Below, one piece after another: positions 22,138-32,434 of a stretch of DNA of 64,000 nt. Position 1 is the stretch's first letter, and every line of letters starts with the position of its first letter. Under the pieces are notes generated by a model. The model was not told the origin of the DNA. It did no database searches and was given only the letters and a program-made list of their open reading frames with translations. The DNA comes from Daphnia pulex (Eukaryota; Arthropoda; Branchiopoda; Diplostraca; Daphniidae). The DNA lies in NCBI RefSeq assembly GCF_021134715.1, contig NC_060019.1, positions 1,860,001-1,924,000 of the forward strand, given 5' to 3'. A program made the translations under genes and the position numbers.

Positions 22138-23549
22138 CCGCATTATTATTAACCAATCATCCGCAACTTTGAATGTGAATGTTGGATGGGGGGTAGTAGA
22201 GTGGGGAGGATGAGGATCGGTGTACACGCCGTTGTATCAATAGCGCATCACATAACCCACACACTTGGGTCTACTTTTCTGCTTGCGGATTGTGATCCCT
22301 CGGAAACCCAAATCCAAAACCGATCCGAGGGTAGGACTCCATCCTAGTCTTTGTTGGAAATCCTCTGCGGTGGTTTTTCTCGAAAGGGGAAAACGGTTTT
22401 TGAAGGGGTCGGGTTTGGATTTGAAGGGGTGGGGAAACGACTTGAAATGGCCGCTGAAATGTAGGAATTGATTCAAAAGCGGGTTGACTTTGAATCAATT
22501 TATACAACGAATGAAAAATATAACCCTGGCAAAATTAATACAACTTATAGTTAAGAATGTTATCAATCGTGTTATGAAGAAAAAAAAATTATTCCAGAAG
22601 GTGCGTTGAAAAAAACATTTTTTCCAACACACCCACCAGATCATTCAAATGAGTTTATTCTAGTTAAAATTAATGTTTTTTTAATTTAAAAAAAATTAGC
22701 TTTATGTGCATTGCTCTATCAAATAACAATATGTAAAAATTTAAAAAAAAATTGCTATAATGAATAGCCTTCATTTGTAAAAAGAAAAACGCACAAAATT
22801 AAAAAAGTTAATGGAAACTGAAAAAACGTTTTTTCAAAATTTCATAACTTTTTCCCTAATTAATTTAAAAAAAAACCTTTGAGCGACCATATCGGATGGT
22901 GCTCTTTTACACACACACCAAATTTGAAAAAAATCCGAGAGATCGCGGCGGTGACGATTAGGTGAATACCCTTGGAATGACCTAATGCTGTCTCAGTAAA
23001 AAAGAAGAACATTGGAATAAAAACGGATTTACTAACCATAGATGAATTAACCCACGAAAGTTCATCTTACTACCACAAAGGATCGCCTTTGAGGCAAAAC
23101 GGATTTGTTTTTTAAGTCATGTCAAAGAAATAAGGGCTGCGACGCACAGTTGGAATGATTGAACCAACCATTTTCACACGGTTTACACCTAATTATAGTT
23201 GGATGTCCACTAAGGCTGAATTGTAACCAGTTTCATCCAAGCTCTCCTTGTAAAAAAGTGATCCTATACAAACAAATTAAAAAATAGGAATAAAACCAAG
23301 ACTAATCCGACATTTTCTCATTTGACTTTTAAAAATCCCGCTTGCTTACTCGTGATACATGAGTCCCCCGCTAGATGTAGTCAGCCTGATCGTTATCATC
23401 GCTACTATCTCTGAAACAGCCGTAGAGACTGACACCAAATTGCTTGTGGCATAATTTTAAAGTTCAACTAGGACAAATTCAACAGCTTTAATAGATGATA
23501 GCTGCTCTGATTCAAACTTGGAGAGTTTGGTTTTAAATCGGCCACCGTC
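22138..23549. other. Intergenic, AT-rich
   Basis: Overlapping open frames on both strands at 22237-22507 come from a locally GC-richer patch and have no family signature. The rest is poly-A/T rich. The last ~100 bp should hold the promoter and 5' leader of the first protease homolog; no clear TATA box was recognised. Confidence 0.5.
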
Positions 23550-24624
23550 ATGAAACTGGGGACTGCCATTTCCATTTTTCTCTGCTGTCTTCTCCATAAC
23601 GCTTTAGCAGGTACGCAAACATCTCAATTTAAATGTTTTTTTTTTATTTATTTTAATGTTTATTTCGTAATTTTACAGGAGAAAATGTGATAAATGACCA
23701 AGAGCGAATTTTAGGAGGAACTAAAGCTAGAGAAGGAGAATTCCCATTTGTCGTTTCCATCACGACAAACGGTGAGCACCTCTGCGCCGGATTCATTTAC
23801 AATCAGCGATTTATCGTCACGACAGTCACATGCGTCCAAAAGTAAAAAGAAAATCTAAATATTACAATTAATTCCCGGATAAATATTTGTCAATATCCAA
23901 CAGTTTGTCACCGTCGCAAGTTTCAGTTGTTGTAGGACAATTGTCTCTCATCTCCAGCACCGAGCCGTACGAGCGTCGATATCAAGTCGTCAGCATTATT
24001 CCACACGAGAACTATGACGCGAATCTCGGCTTGAATAATCTGGCAGTCATCGAGGTCGGTACATAGAGATCAATCATTATCGCACAGCTGTCAAAATTTC
24101 GACTTTTGGTATACACAGACATCTTCGTCAATGGCATTCACTGCGGGCCATGTCGACTTCATCTGCTACAACGAAGATAACACGACTTTTCCAGAAGCTA
24201 CTGTCATGGGCTGGGGTGCTACTCAGGTATATAATCATGCACAAAGAAAACAAACGGCAGAGTATGTGTGGAATCCTACACAAAGATGGGATTGCTTTCT
24301 CTATTCGTTTCTATATAGGAAGGAGGATTGCCTTCGATTGATTTACTGAAAGCCAGCGTTACTATATCGACCGAGTGCGTTATCTACGGTAGCGAAGAGT
24401 ATCAACCCAACTACATGATCTGCGCAGGTAGTGATACTGCCAGTCCTTGTCACTACGACGAAGGGTCGCCGCTAGTTCAAGACAATATCGTCGTCGGAGT
24501 TGCATCGAGAAATACAGGATGCAAAGAGCTATTCTTGCCGACACTTTATACTCGACTGTCCTCTTATTATGCGTGGTTGAACCGGAATGCTGGCCAACAA
24601 CCGCCAGCTTGCAGTGCAGCCTAA
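23550..24624 (+). CDS. Secreted serine protease homolog 1 (inactive S1 fold)
   Basis: Exons 23550-23610, 23679-23841, 23904-24054, 24119-24226 and 24319-24624; 262 residues with consistent phases. A signal peptide (MKLGTAISIFLCCLLHNALA) precedes a degenerate activation site (ERILGG, residues about 28-33). The chymotrypsin scaffold is intact: GEHLCAGFIY...TC for the first disulfide, MGWGA, MICAG and CHYDEGSPLV. The catalytic triad is lost: His57 is Thr (TTVTC), Asp102 is Asn (LNNLAV) and Ser195 is Glu (YDEGSP). It is therefore a pseudoprotease, presumably extracellular or in the gut lumen. Unlike its neighbours it has no intron between the MICAG and CHYDEG blocks. A polyadenylation signal lies at 24679-24684. 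First of five tandem paralogs. Confidence 0.92.
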
Positions 24625-24678
24625 ATTTAAAAAAATAATAATAAATAAATAAGACTGTTTTGTAACTATTCAAATGTA

Positions 24679-24684
24679 AATAAA
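24679..24684 (+). promoter_or_regulatory. Polyadenylation signal of protease homolog 1
   Basis: AATAAA, 55 bases after the stop codon of the gene at 23550-24624. Confidence 0.6.
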
Positions 24685-24957
24685 GCAATATGAATTTAAG
24701 TCTACTAGATAAACTGGTTTTACCGAACCCTTAACAGGCTTTTATTGACTTAGATAATATCATAAATTCTTTGACGTCTACAGTACGTATACGAGCAATG
24801 GAGGTGAAAATATCAAAAAATAAAAAACAAGTTAAGCAACGGGCACGATAATGGGTTGGACAACGCGATAATCTTGTCGACGGGAACGAATGCTGACTTT
24901 TTAAGAAATAAAAAAAACCCGAACGAATTTTTAAGGTCGCTTTGTAACAGCAGTAGA

Positions 24958-26171
24958 ATGAAGTTTGTTATTGTGATAGCCTTCATTTTCATAGGATCAG
25001 CCTTGGGTAATAGTTTACGTATAGACATGCTTTAATCAATCGTTAATCTGATTTGACTTTTGATTTGACTGGGGCCTCTACTGCAATAATTGCAGCCATT
25101 TACCAAGGCGATGACGCTTTACTTGGGGAATTCCCATACACGGTTTCTCTGACTCACTTTGACGAGCACATCTGCGGCGGATTCGTCTACAGTAACTATT
25201 TCGTCCTCACAGCGGCCTCCTGCTTGATCGGGTAACAAAACCAAATTGTTTTTAATTTGTCTAAGACGGTAGGTTTGCTGGACTATTTTTACTTTTTCCC
25301 TCTATCGCTTGAAAAAAAAATTCCCTTTTCCCTTAATAATCATAATATGGAGCAAGCAAGATTAGGATTTTATCAGTTGACTTTGAATCATGTCAAACAA
25401 AGCAACGGACAACATTATTGGGGAAAATAATTTTATTTCATTTGTACCTGTTAAAAAAAAGGAGATCGGAATGGGATGTAGCGGTGGTCGTCGCCCAATA
25501 TTCACTAATCCTGCAGGATCCGGAGGAGAACCGCATTCAGGCGCGTACCTTCTACATCAATCCAGAGTACAATGAAACGTACCGCACCAACGATCTAGCG
25601 CTCATCAAGTTGAATCAACCAATAACTTACGGGCTCTACGTCAACTTCAGTTATTACGACGAAGTGAATGACACCTATACTTCCGCCGAGGTCATGGGCT
25701 GGGGTGCAATTATGGTAAACCTGTCAAATCGAGTTTGCATAACAAAACAAAAAATACACAATCGAATTATTATTATGAGCAGGATGGCGGACCCCCATCT
25801 ACGAAATTACGAAAAGCCATTGTGAGTCTTCCGGCCGATTGTCAGTCTTACGGAATTGAAGAGTTCGTACTCAACACAATGATCTGCGCTGGCATCCATG
25901 GTACACCAACTTTTGCAGTGATCCATTTAGATAATAGAGAGTTTTTATTTTCGGAGATTTAGGACAGGACAGATCGAGTCCGTGCGAATTTGATCAAGGA
26001 TCGCCTCTGGTTCAGGGTGACTACGTCGTTGGAATTGCATCTAAAAATCGCGGATGCGGCGGAAATTTTGCTCCGACCATCTATACTCGACTGGCCGCTT
26101 TTTACCCATGGATATCTAACGTTGCCGGAAAACAACCGATTCCATCATTGATGGATATGGGAGACTATTAA
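24958..26171 (+). CDS. Secreted serine protease homolog 2 (inactive S1 fold)
   Basis: Exons 24958-25006, 25096-25231, 25465-25714, 25783-25900 and 25963-26171; 253 residues. A signal peptide (MKFVIVIAFIFIGSALG) leads into a divergent N-terminus with no Arg-Ile-x-Gly-Gly activation site. His57 is Ser (TAASC), Asp102 is kept (TNDLALIKL) and Ser195 is Gln (FDQGSPLVQ), so it cannot hydrolyse peptides by the serine mechanism. The disulfide cysteines are all present. The exon carrying DLALIKL also carries the MGWGA block, which in the other four copies is a separate exon, indicating loss of one intron in this copy. The fourth donor and fifth acceptor are the least certain junctions. The C-terminus has a short extra tail (SLMDMGDY). 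Confidence 0.88.
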
Positions 26172-26611
26172 AAAACGATAAGCGTTCCTGTACATTGTAA
26201 ACATAAAAGCCCCTATATCATACGTATTTGAGTCCCATAACACGCATGAATTTCAATGTTATATTGCAATCGAATGTCTTTTTGGAGGGAGGATTCTAAT
26301 ACACAAAAATGCAAGTCTTTAGCGTATTTTTTTGTATCGATGAAACACCCACCCAAAAAAAAATGTTCCAGGTCATTCCAAACACGAAACCTTATCTGGC
26401 GTCAATCAATATCAATTACCCCCCGCCGCTATCAATTTATCCCCGCCAGTGTAGACGACTCTCTTGCACGACGTTATCTCATTTCAAACTGCCCTATGTG
26501 AATGTCTTGACAACATCTGACGAGACTGTTTACACGCTGCCGAGATCTAACGTGGCAACAGTGTTTTCGTTCCATTTTAGTCTAAACGAGAGTATCCAAC
26601 TAATTGACAGG
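26172..26611 (+). other. Intergenic gap between protease homologs 2 and 3
   Basis: The open frames here (26256-26722) have no protein signature and run into the next gene's leader and first exon. This is the likely promoter and 5' leader of the third protease homolog. Confidence 0.5.
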
Positions 26612-27757
26612 ATGAAGTGTCTAACGTTCTTGATTGTCACGGTCATCGCCTTCGCTGCGACAGGTACGTCTATCTGGTATTTAATTTTAAGAAACTCGAA
26701 TTCGACGTCCCATGTAAGCTAATAGTGTTTATACCCCCCAGGAGTATCGGGTAATGGGCGAATGACTAACGGCGCTCAGGCATCAGCCGGTGATTTCCCG
26801 TACATGGTCTCGGTTACAACTGGCGGAGAACACATTTGCGGAGGATTCATCTACAATCGAGATTGGGTCGTAACATCTGCTTCTTGCGTTTACCTGTAAA
26901 ATTGGATTCGAGCCGGTGAAATGATTAAATAAATAGCCTACAGCGTAAATTATTAATGACAGGTATTTGCCGAGTCAGATACGAATCACTGTGGCACAAC
27001 TGTCACTAATCAACGAGGATCCTGAAGAGAAAGTCTATCCCATCTACTTAATATCCGTGTTCGAAGGTTACGATTACTCGTCCGGCTTACATGATATCGC
27101 TATGCTGCAGGTCTCATATTGTGAAATCATTAACAGATTATATAACGTGAGAAGAATTTTAAAATGTTCTTACTTGATTGGCGTTTCCCTTAGACGTCTT
27201 CACCCATCGAATTTAGCACCAACGTCAACTTTATCCCGTACAACGAGGCGACAGAAGCTCCTTCCGACATTGGCACCTTCATTGGATGGGGAGCCACTTT
27301 TGTAATTAAAAATAATTAAAATTCATTTTTATTTTTAAAATTAAAATGTTCATAATTACAGGACGGTGGTTTAGCCACCGCCAGGCTGCGCTCCATTCAA
27401 GTTTCATTCGGATCAGACTGCAGAGATTACGGCGCGGATCAGTTTTATCCAGCTTACATGATCTGCGCTGGAGGCTGTAAGTTAAAAAAGAAATAAATAA
27501 ACTTTAATTGTAGCATTAAGTAATGTGATTTTTTGAATAATACAGCCGCAGTAGATACTGGAAGCCCCTGCCAATACGACGAAGGTTCGCCTTTAGTGCA
27601 AAACATCAGTGGAACAGTGGGCGTGGTTGGAATCATGTCCAAGAATGCCGGTTGTGGAACCAATTTCCAACCAACCATTTACACCAGAATGTCTCCCTAT
27701 TATCCTTGGTTCAATAAGCTTGCCGGAGAACAGCCTACATTGAAGAAACTTTATTAA
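26612..27757 (+). CDS. Secreted serine protease homolog 3 (inactive S1 fold)
   Basis: Exons 26612-26663, 26742-26895, 26963-27110, 27194-27301, 27362-27476 and 27546-27757; 262 residues, with the full six-exon structure shared by copies 3 to 5. The signal peptide is MKCLTFLIVTVIAFAATG. Scaffold blocks are GEHICGGFIY, HDIAMLQ, FIGWGA, MICAG, CQYDEGSPLVQ and TIYTRMSPYYPWF. His57 is Ser (TSASC), Asp102 is kept and Ser195 is Glu (YDEGSP). The activation site is degenerate (GRMTNG), so classic zymogen cleavage is doubtful. A polyadenylation signal AATAAA lies at 27807-27812. Confidence 0.92.
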
Positions 27758-27806
27758 CATTTTTTTTTATTCTACGAAGAGTATTGGACCCCTACGACAT
27801 TTATCA

Positions 27807-27812
27807 AATAAA
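27807..27812 (+). promoter_or_regulatory. Polyadenylation signal of protease homolog 3
   Basis: AATAAA, about 50 bases after the stop codon of the gene at 26612-27757. Confidence 0.6.
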
Positions 27813-28415
27813 TACATGCGCTATGACTTATGAATCATCTAATATATAGTACGAAAATGCGTCGTTGAGTTCTTTAATGGTAAAAGCGATATCCTTAAAC
27901 AATAAACACATAATATTGGATGGCACCTCTTAATTTCTTAACAATTTAATTTGAACTGATATCTAATAAATTGATAAGAATGCATACGGACATGGATTCT
28001 GACATTTAAGAACGAATCACCGAAGCTTTGTGGTTTACCGTGTCCACTCGATAAGGCAATCACAATTTATCTACACTTTTGACGTGTTAAAACGCATTCC
28101 ACAACAGTTGCAATGCTTCGCCTTGCAGAGGATTAAACACATTTTTCTTGATCCAAGGGAAATTTCCAAATGATTTCGTCATCTAACATCAGAGTAAAAC
28201 CGACATCAAATCCTGATCGTGGAGTCGCATAAATCCAGGTCACGTCATCAACGTTCACGTGCTATCAGTTATTTACTTTCGTATAGCAACGCTATCGCCT
28301 ATTGGGTTTTTGAATTTCACATCCTAACGGGTCTAAGACAAATCTCTGTGATGTCGGGAACTCAACAAAAGCTCGTCTGCAATTGTTGGCCAGTCAAAGA
28401 GAAGCAAGTATCGCA
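27813..28415 (+). other. Upstream region of protease homolog 4
   Basis: The region contains AAATCCAGGTCACGTCATC near 28230, shared almost word for word with the region upstream of homolog 5 (near 30150), as are the TATCAGTTxTTTAC stretch and the GTTGGxCAGTCAAAG leader segment. These shared blocks mark a duplicated promoter and leader. No gene is seen in the gap. Confidence 0.6.
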
Positions 28416-29533
28416 ATGAAGCTCACAGCACTATTGACCGCTCTCGCCTTCGTCGCCCTAACCTCAGGTATTTACTAGAGAATCTTATATTTAAGAAATG
28501 TGAAACTCTAAATTTACAGTTGTGATTAGGGGCACCAAGTGAAGATCGCATTTACGGTGGTGCTACAACAACAACCGCCATACCTTATTTGGTTTCGATA
28601 GTAGTGAATGAACAGCACATCTGCGGCGGATGGATTTACAATAATGACTGGATTGTCACAACTGCCGCTTGCGTTGCCGAGTAACTCACTTTTAAACAAA
28701 ATAATTTTTGTTATTTACAAAGCCTTTAATGTAATTGTATTTGAAAAAGTTACGAACCCAGTCAGTTGAGTGTCATCGCTGCTCAGGTATCCTTGCTTCA
28801 GCCGGACACAGACGAAGTTTCGGTTAATGTTTTCAAGATTTTCCGCTACAGCACCTACGACCCTTTAACTAAGTCGGACGATATCGCTATGCTGCAGGTA
28901 AAAAACTTTAATTTTAAATATCAAGTTTAAATTAAAGTTTTCACAATTTTTACCAACGCAATAGCTCGCTACACCTCTGACTTTTGGTGCTAACGTCAAT
29001 TTTGTTCGTTACGAAGAAGCAGTTGAAGATGGCACCACTGACGCCGTTTTTGCAGGATGGGGTGGCACCTTAGTAGGGCTAATTCATCTAGAAAACAAAA
29101 CGATTTTAAATGATAATAATTGAACTAATTCTTAGGAAGGCAATCTACCATCTACAAAACTGCGCACCATGACCGTGACTTTTCCTGGTGACTGCTCAAC
29201 TTATGCGGCTGATGAATACAAGCAAAATTACATGCTGTGCGCTGGCACCGGTAACTGCTGTCTTACTTTGCTTGTTGTTGTTGTTGTTTTTTTTTCAATT
29301 AATTGCATTTTTCTTTTTCTTTGTTGACACTAGACACTGACACTGCCTCTCCTTGTGAATACGACGAAGGATCCCCATTGGTTCAAACTATCGATGGTGT
29401 AGAATATGCTGTGGGTATCATGTCAAAGAATCTGGGTTGCGGACTTGCCCCCGTGCCATCAACGATCTACACCCGCCTTTCCGCTTACTACGCCTGGTTC
29501 AACACGATCGCTGGACTCCAACCCCCACTTTAA
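28416..29533 (+). CDS. Secreted serine protease homolog 4 (inactive S1 fold)
   Basis: Exons 28416-28467, 28530-28680, 28750-28897, 28965-29072, 29136-29250 and 29334-29533; 257 residues. The signal peptide is MKLTALLTALAFVALTSG. The activation-site region reads DRIYGG. His57 is Ala (TTAACV), Asp102 is kept (DDIAMLQ) and Ser195 is Glu (YDEGSPLVQ). Disulfide cysteines are conserved (HICGGW...AAC, GDC...MLCAG, SPCEYDEG...LGC). It is very close to homolog 5 in protein, intron positions and upstream DNA, so the two are the youngest pair of the array. Confidence 0.93.
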
Positions 29534-30340
29534 ACAAAAAACAGATTTTCAGTTAGCATTTTTTTTTTTAATAATTGGAAAAATCAATAAGACGTGCTGT
29601 CCATCCCAAAACAAGAAAAATACACACGTAACAAAATCTAAACCAATGTTTTATCGACTGATCAAGTCAAGGGGTTTGTCTTTTAATCCAATCAAAGGGA
29701 TTCGTGTGAGCTGTTTATAACTAAGGTTGATATATGGGAAGCTTAGGAAGAGTTCATAATGGCACCTAAAGAAAATAGTACCAAGACAAGGTTTAACTTA
29801 CTTATTGGCTCGGAAACAGTCTTGATGAAAGAACGTTGATAAACACCTAGCCTTAGTTTCACAACTGCTGGTGCTATCAATGCACATAACATCTTGGCTT
29901 AATTCTTCATTGTGTAAAAATCGATTCTTCCCAAAATTTCATCACCTGTGGCAATAAAATGAAAACATTATGGATAAGAATCGGATTTTAGTTTTGAACA
30001 TAACACTACGGAATTTTACAATATTAAATCTAAAAAGAACTTAAGAAAACGGGCAGAATAACAGAAAACGTTTCCACACACTTTCTTTTGAATCATACCC
30101 GGAACATAATTAAAGCTACGACGTCGATTGGTAGTTTGAAAGTCGGAAAAATCCAGGTCACGTCATCGTTGAATTATCAGTTGTTTACGTTCAGGCATAG
30201 GCTACAAGGTGGTAGGTTCAGGTGATAGCATCAAGATTTAAATCCCATATCTGTTGGCGTCATGAAATCTTGCGTACGCCAAACTCAACAAAAACCCATC
30301 GGCAATCGTTGGTCAGTCAAAGTGAAAGAAAAGTACCGCA
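29534..30340 (+). other. Gap between protease homologs 4 and 5
   Basis: The last ~230 bases are a diverged copy of the sequence upstream of homolog 4 (shared AATCCAGGTCACGTCATC and the leader before the ATG). The first part is AT-rich, with no gene seen. Confidence 0.55.
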
Positions 30341-31459
30341 ATGAACCTTACAGCATTATTAACCGCTCTCGCACTCGTCGCCCTAACTTCAGGTATTTAC
30401 TATTAAATTATAAAATGTTCAAAAAAATGTAAAGGAAAATTTGTGAATTCGAATATTAGGAGCGCCAAGTGAGGACCGCATTTACAATGGGGTTGCATCT
30501 ACGACAGCTATACCTTATTTAGTATCGATCGTGGCGAATGAACAGCACATTTGCGGCGGGTGGATTTACAACACCAACTGGGTAGTCACGGTTGCGTCTT
30601 GCCTGGTCGAGTAAATAATTAAACTGAAAAAAAAAATTGTCATCAACATTTACCTAATACTTTCCATTTTGATTCTTTTGAACAGTTACGAACCTAGTCA
30701 GTTGACAGTCATCGTTGCTCAGACGAGCTTGATTCAGCTGGACGCAGATGAAGAATCGATTAATGTTTTCAAGATCATTTCCCATGAGGCATACAACCCA
30801 GTAACCAAGTTGAACGATATCGCCATGCTACAGGTAACTGCGTTTTAAAGAATCCCGTTTTTTTTTTCTCTTAGCTTGTTTATCTCACAATCCTACAGTT
30901 GGCCAAGCCCATCACTTATGGTGCCAACGTCGGTTACCTTCCCTACGAAGAGGCAGAAGAAGTTGCTGGCATACCTACTACGTTTGCTGGATGGGGTGGT
31001 ACTTCAGTAAGTAACCTAAAATTAATAATAACAAATCATTTTTAAAATTCTGAATATAACTGGCCTGCTAGGAAGGAAACTTACCATCGACAAAACTTCG
31101 CACAATCGCAAGTGTGACCGTTCCTGCTGACTGCACAATTTCGTATCCCGCAGACGAATTTTCTTCGAATTACATGCTGTGCGCTGGCTCCAGTAAGTTT
31201 TCCTATTGTTGAATGTTTTGCATTAGAAATTGTAAGTAGTAGTTGCTGATTATTTTTCTTCGTGACAGCCACCGACACTGCATCTCCGTGCCATTTCGAC
31301 GAGGGATCGCCACTGGTTCAAACAATCGGTGGTGCACAATATGCTGTAGGAATCATGTCCAAGAATAAGGGTTGTAAAGCTGGTGCCGAGCCTACAGTCT
31401 ACACCCGCCTCACCGCATACTATGCTTGGCTCAAGTCATACGGTGGTAACCAGCAATAA
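30341..31459 (+). CDS. Secreted serine protease homolog 5 (inactive S1 fold)
   Basis: Exons 30341-30392, 30460-30610, 30686-30833, 30899-31006, 31072-31192 and 31269-31459; 256 residues. The signal peptide is MNLTALLTALALVALTSG. The activation-site region reads DRIYNG. His57 is Ser (TVASC), Asp102 is kept (NDIAMLQ) and Ser195 is Glu (FDEGSPLVQ). It has the same exon structure as copies 3 and 4 and ends the array. A polyadenylation signal AATAAA lies at 31492-31497. Confidence 0.93.
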
Positions 31460-31491
31460 TGTGTTTTCAAATGTCTTGCATCAAAATCAAT

Positions 31492-31497
31492 AATAAA
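31492..31497 (+). promoter_or_regulatory. Polyadenylation signal of protease homolog 5
   Basis: AATAAA, about 33 bases after the stop codon of the gene at 30341-31459. Confidence 0.6.
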
Positions 31498-32434
31498 TAC
31501 ACATAGACATTGTTCAAGATTTCAAAAATTACAGCGCGAAACTAGTTAAAAAAAAGGTTGTAGGTATCAGAAAGAAAAGAGGAGATATATAAAAGGGGAT
31601 TTCTTTAAAATGTACTCGAGAGTCGAGTTGACTGATGCCCTTTGTGTGGGTTTAAATAATAAACTACAGCCTATTCGCTAACGCATGGTAACCAAACGAC
31701 TTATTATTGATAATTAGCTGCCCTATTTCATAACAAAAAAGAATGCTTTAACAAAGGGTGTAGGGAACGGTGCTGATTAAATAAATGGTTGATAACAAAC
31801 AACGATACAATACTGTTGCATACCGTATGTTATCATGTTCCATTACGTCCTTTAATATAGAGATCGCTTGTCAAATTTTAACTCTTTTGCGTTCGAAAAT
31901 TAAAACATTTCGACGAAGACTTCATCACGAACTCGTTAACGGAACTAACCTCTAGCGCCCATTGAAACTAGAAAAAAAGTACACGCCCACACGAACCGCG
32001 CCAAAAGCAATGGGATCCTGTTTCTAACACATGTTGCGTCATAAATTTAGAATGCCGCAATACACACCGCAATCTAGAATATTTGTAAACAGAGATCAAG
32101 AGTTTCATCATTTTAGTTACTGATCAACAACCTGTCATTTGGTATTTAACGATTAAGGACGACATGGGCAAAAGTACATATGAAAGAAAACAAAATATTT
32201 AAGGGCTTACTAACCAAGTCATCGCAACACGCAACTGATACCTTTTGATTAGGATAAATGTAATTTAAAATCTCAAGAATCACACAATTGGACTAATTCC
32301 CTGAGTAGACCTTATCAATGACTAAATTCTACCATTGACAATTTCCGTACTAACTGAACGTTGTCGTTTATTCGACATTTAATAGTTGGACAGGAAAGTG
32401 ACAGCCGGTCTATCTAAAAATCTAAAAACCTTAA
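31498..32434. other. Convergent intergenic region
   Basis: It lies between the plus-strand protease homologs and the minus-strand xylose isomerase, so it holds only 3' sequences. It is AT-rich and I see no gene or repeat in it. Confidence 0.55.

Noticed and set aside
23550-31459. Annotation as active trypsins or chymotrypsins
   Set aside because: Every copy lacks the catalytic His and Ser, so the fold name fits but the activity does not.
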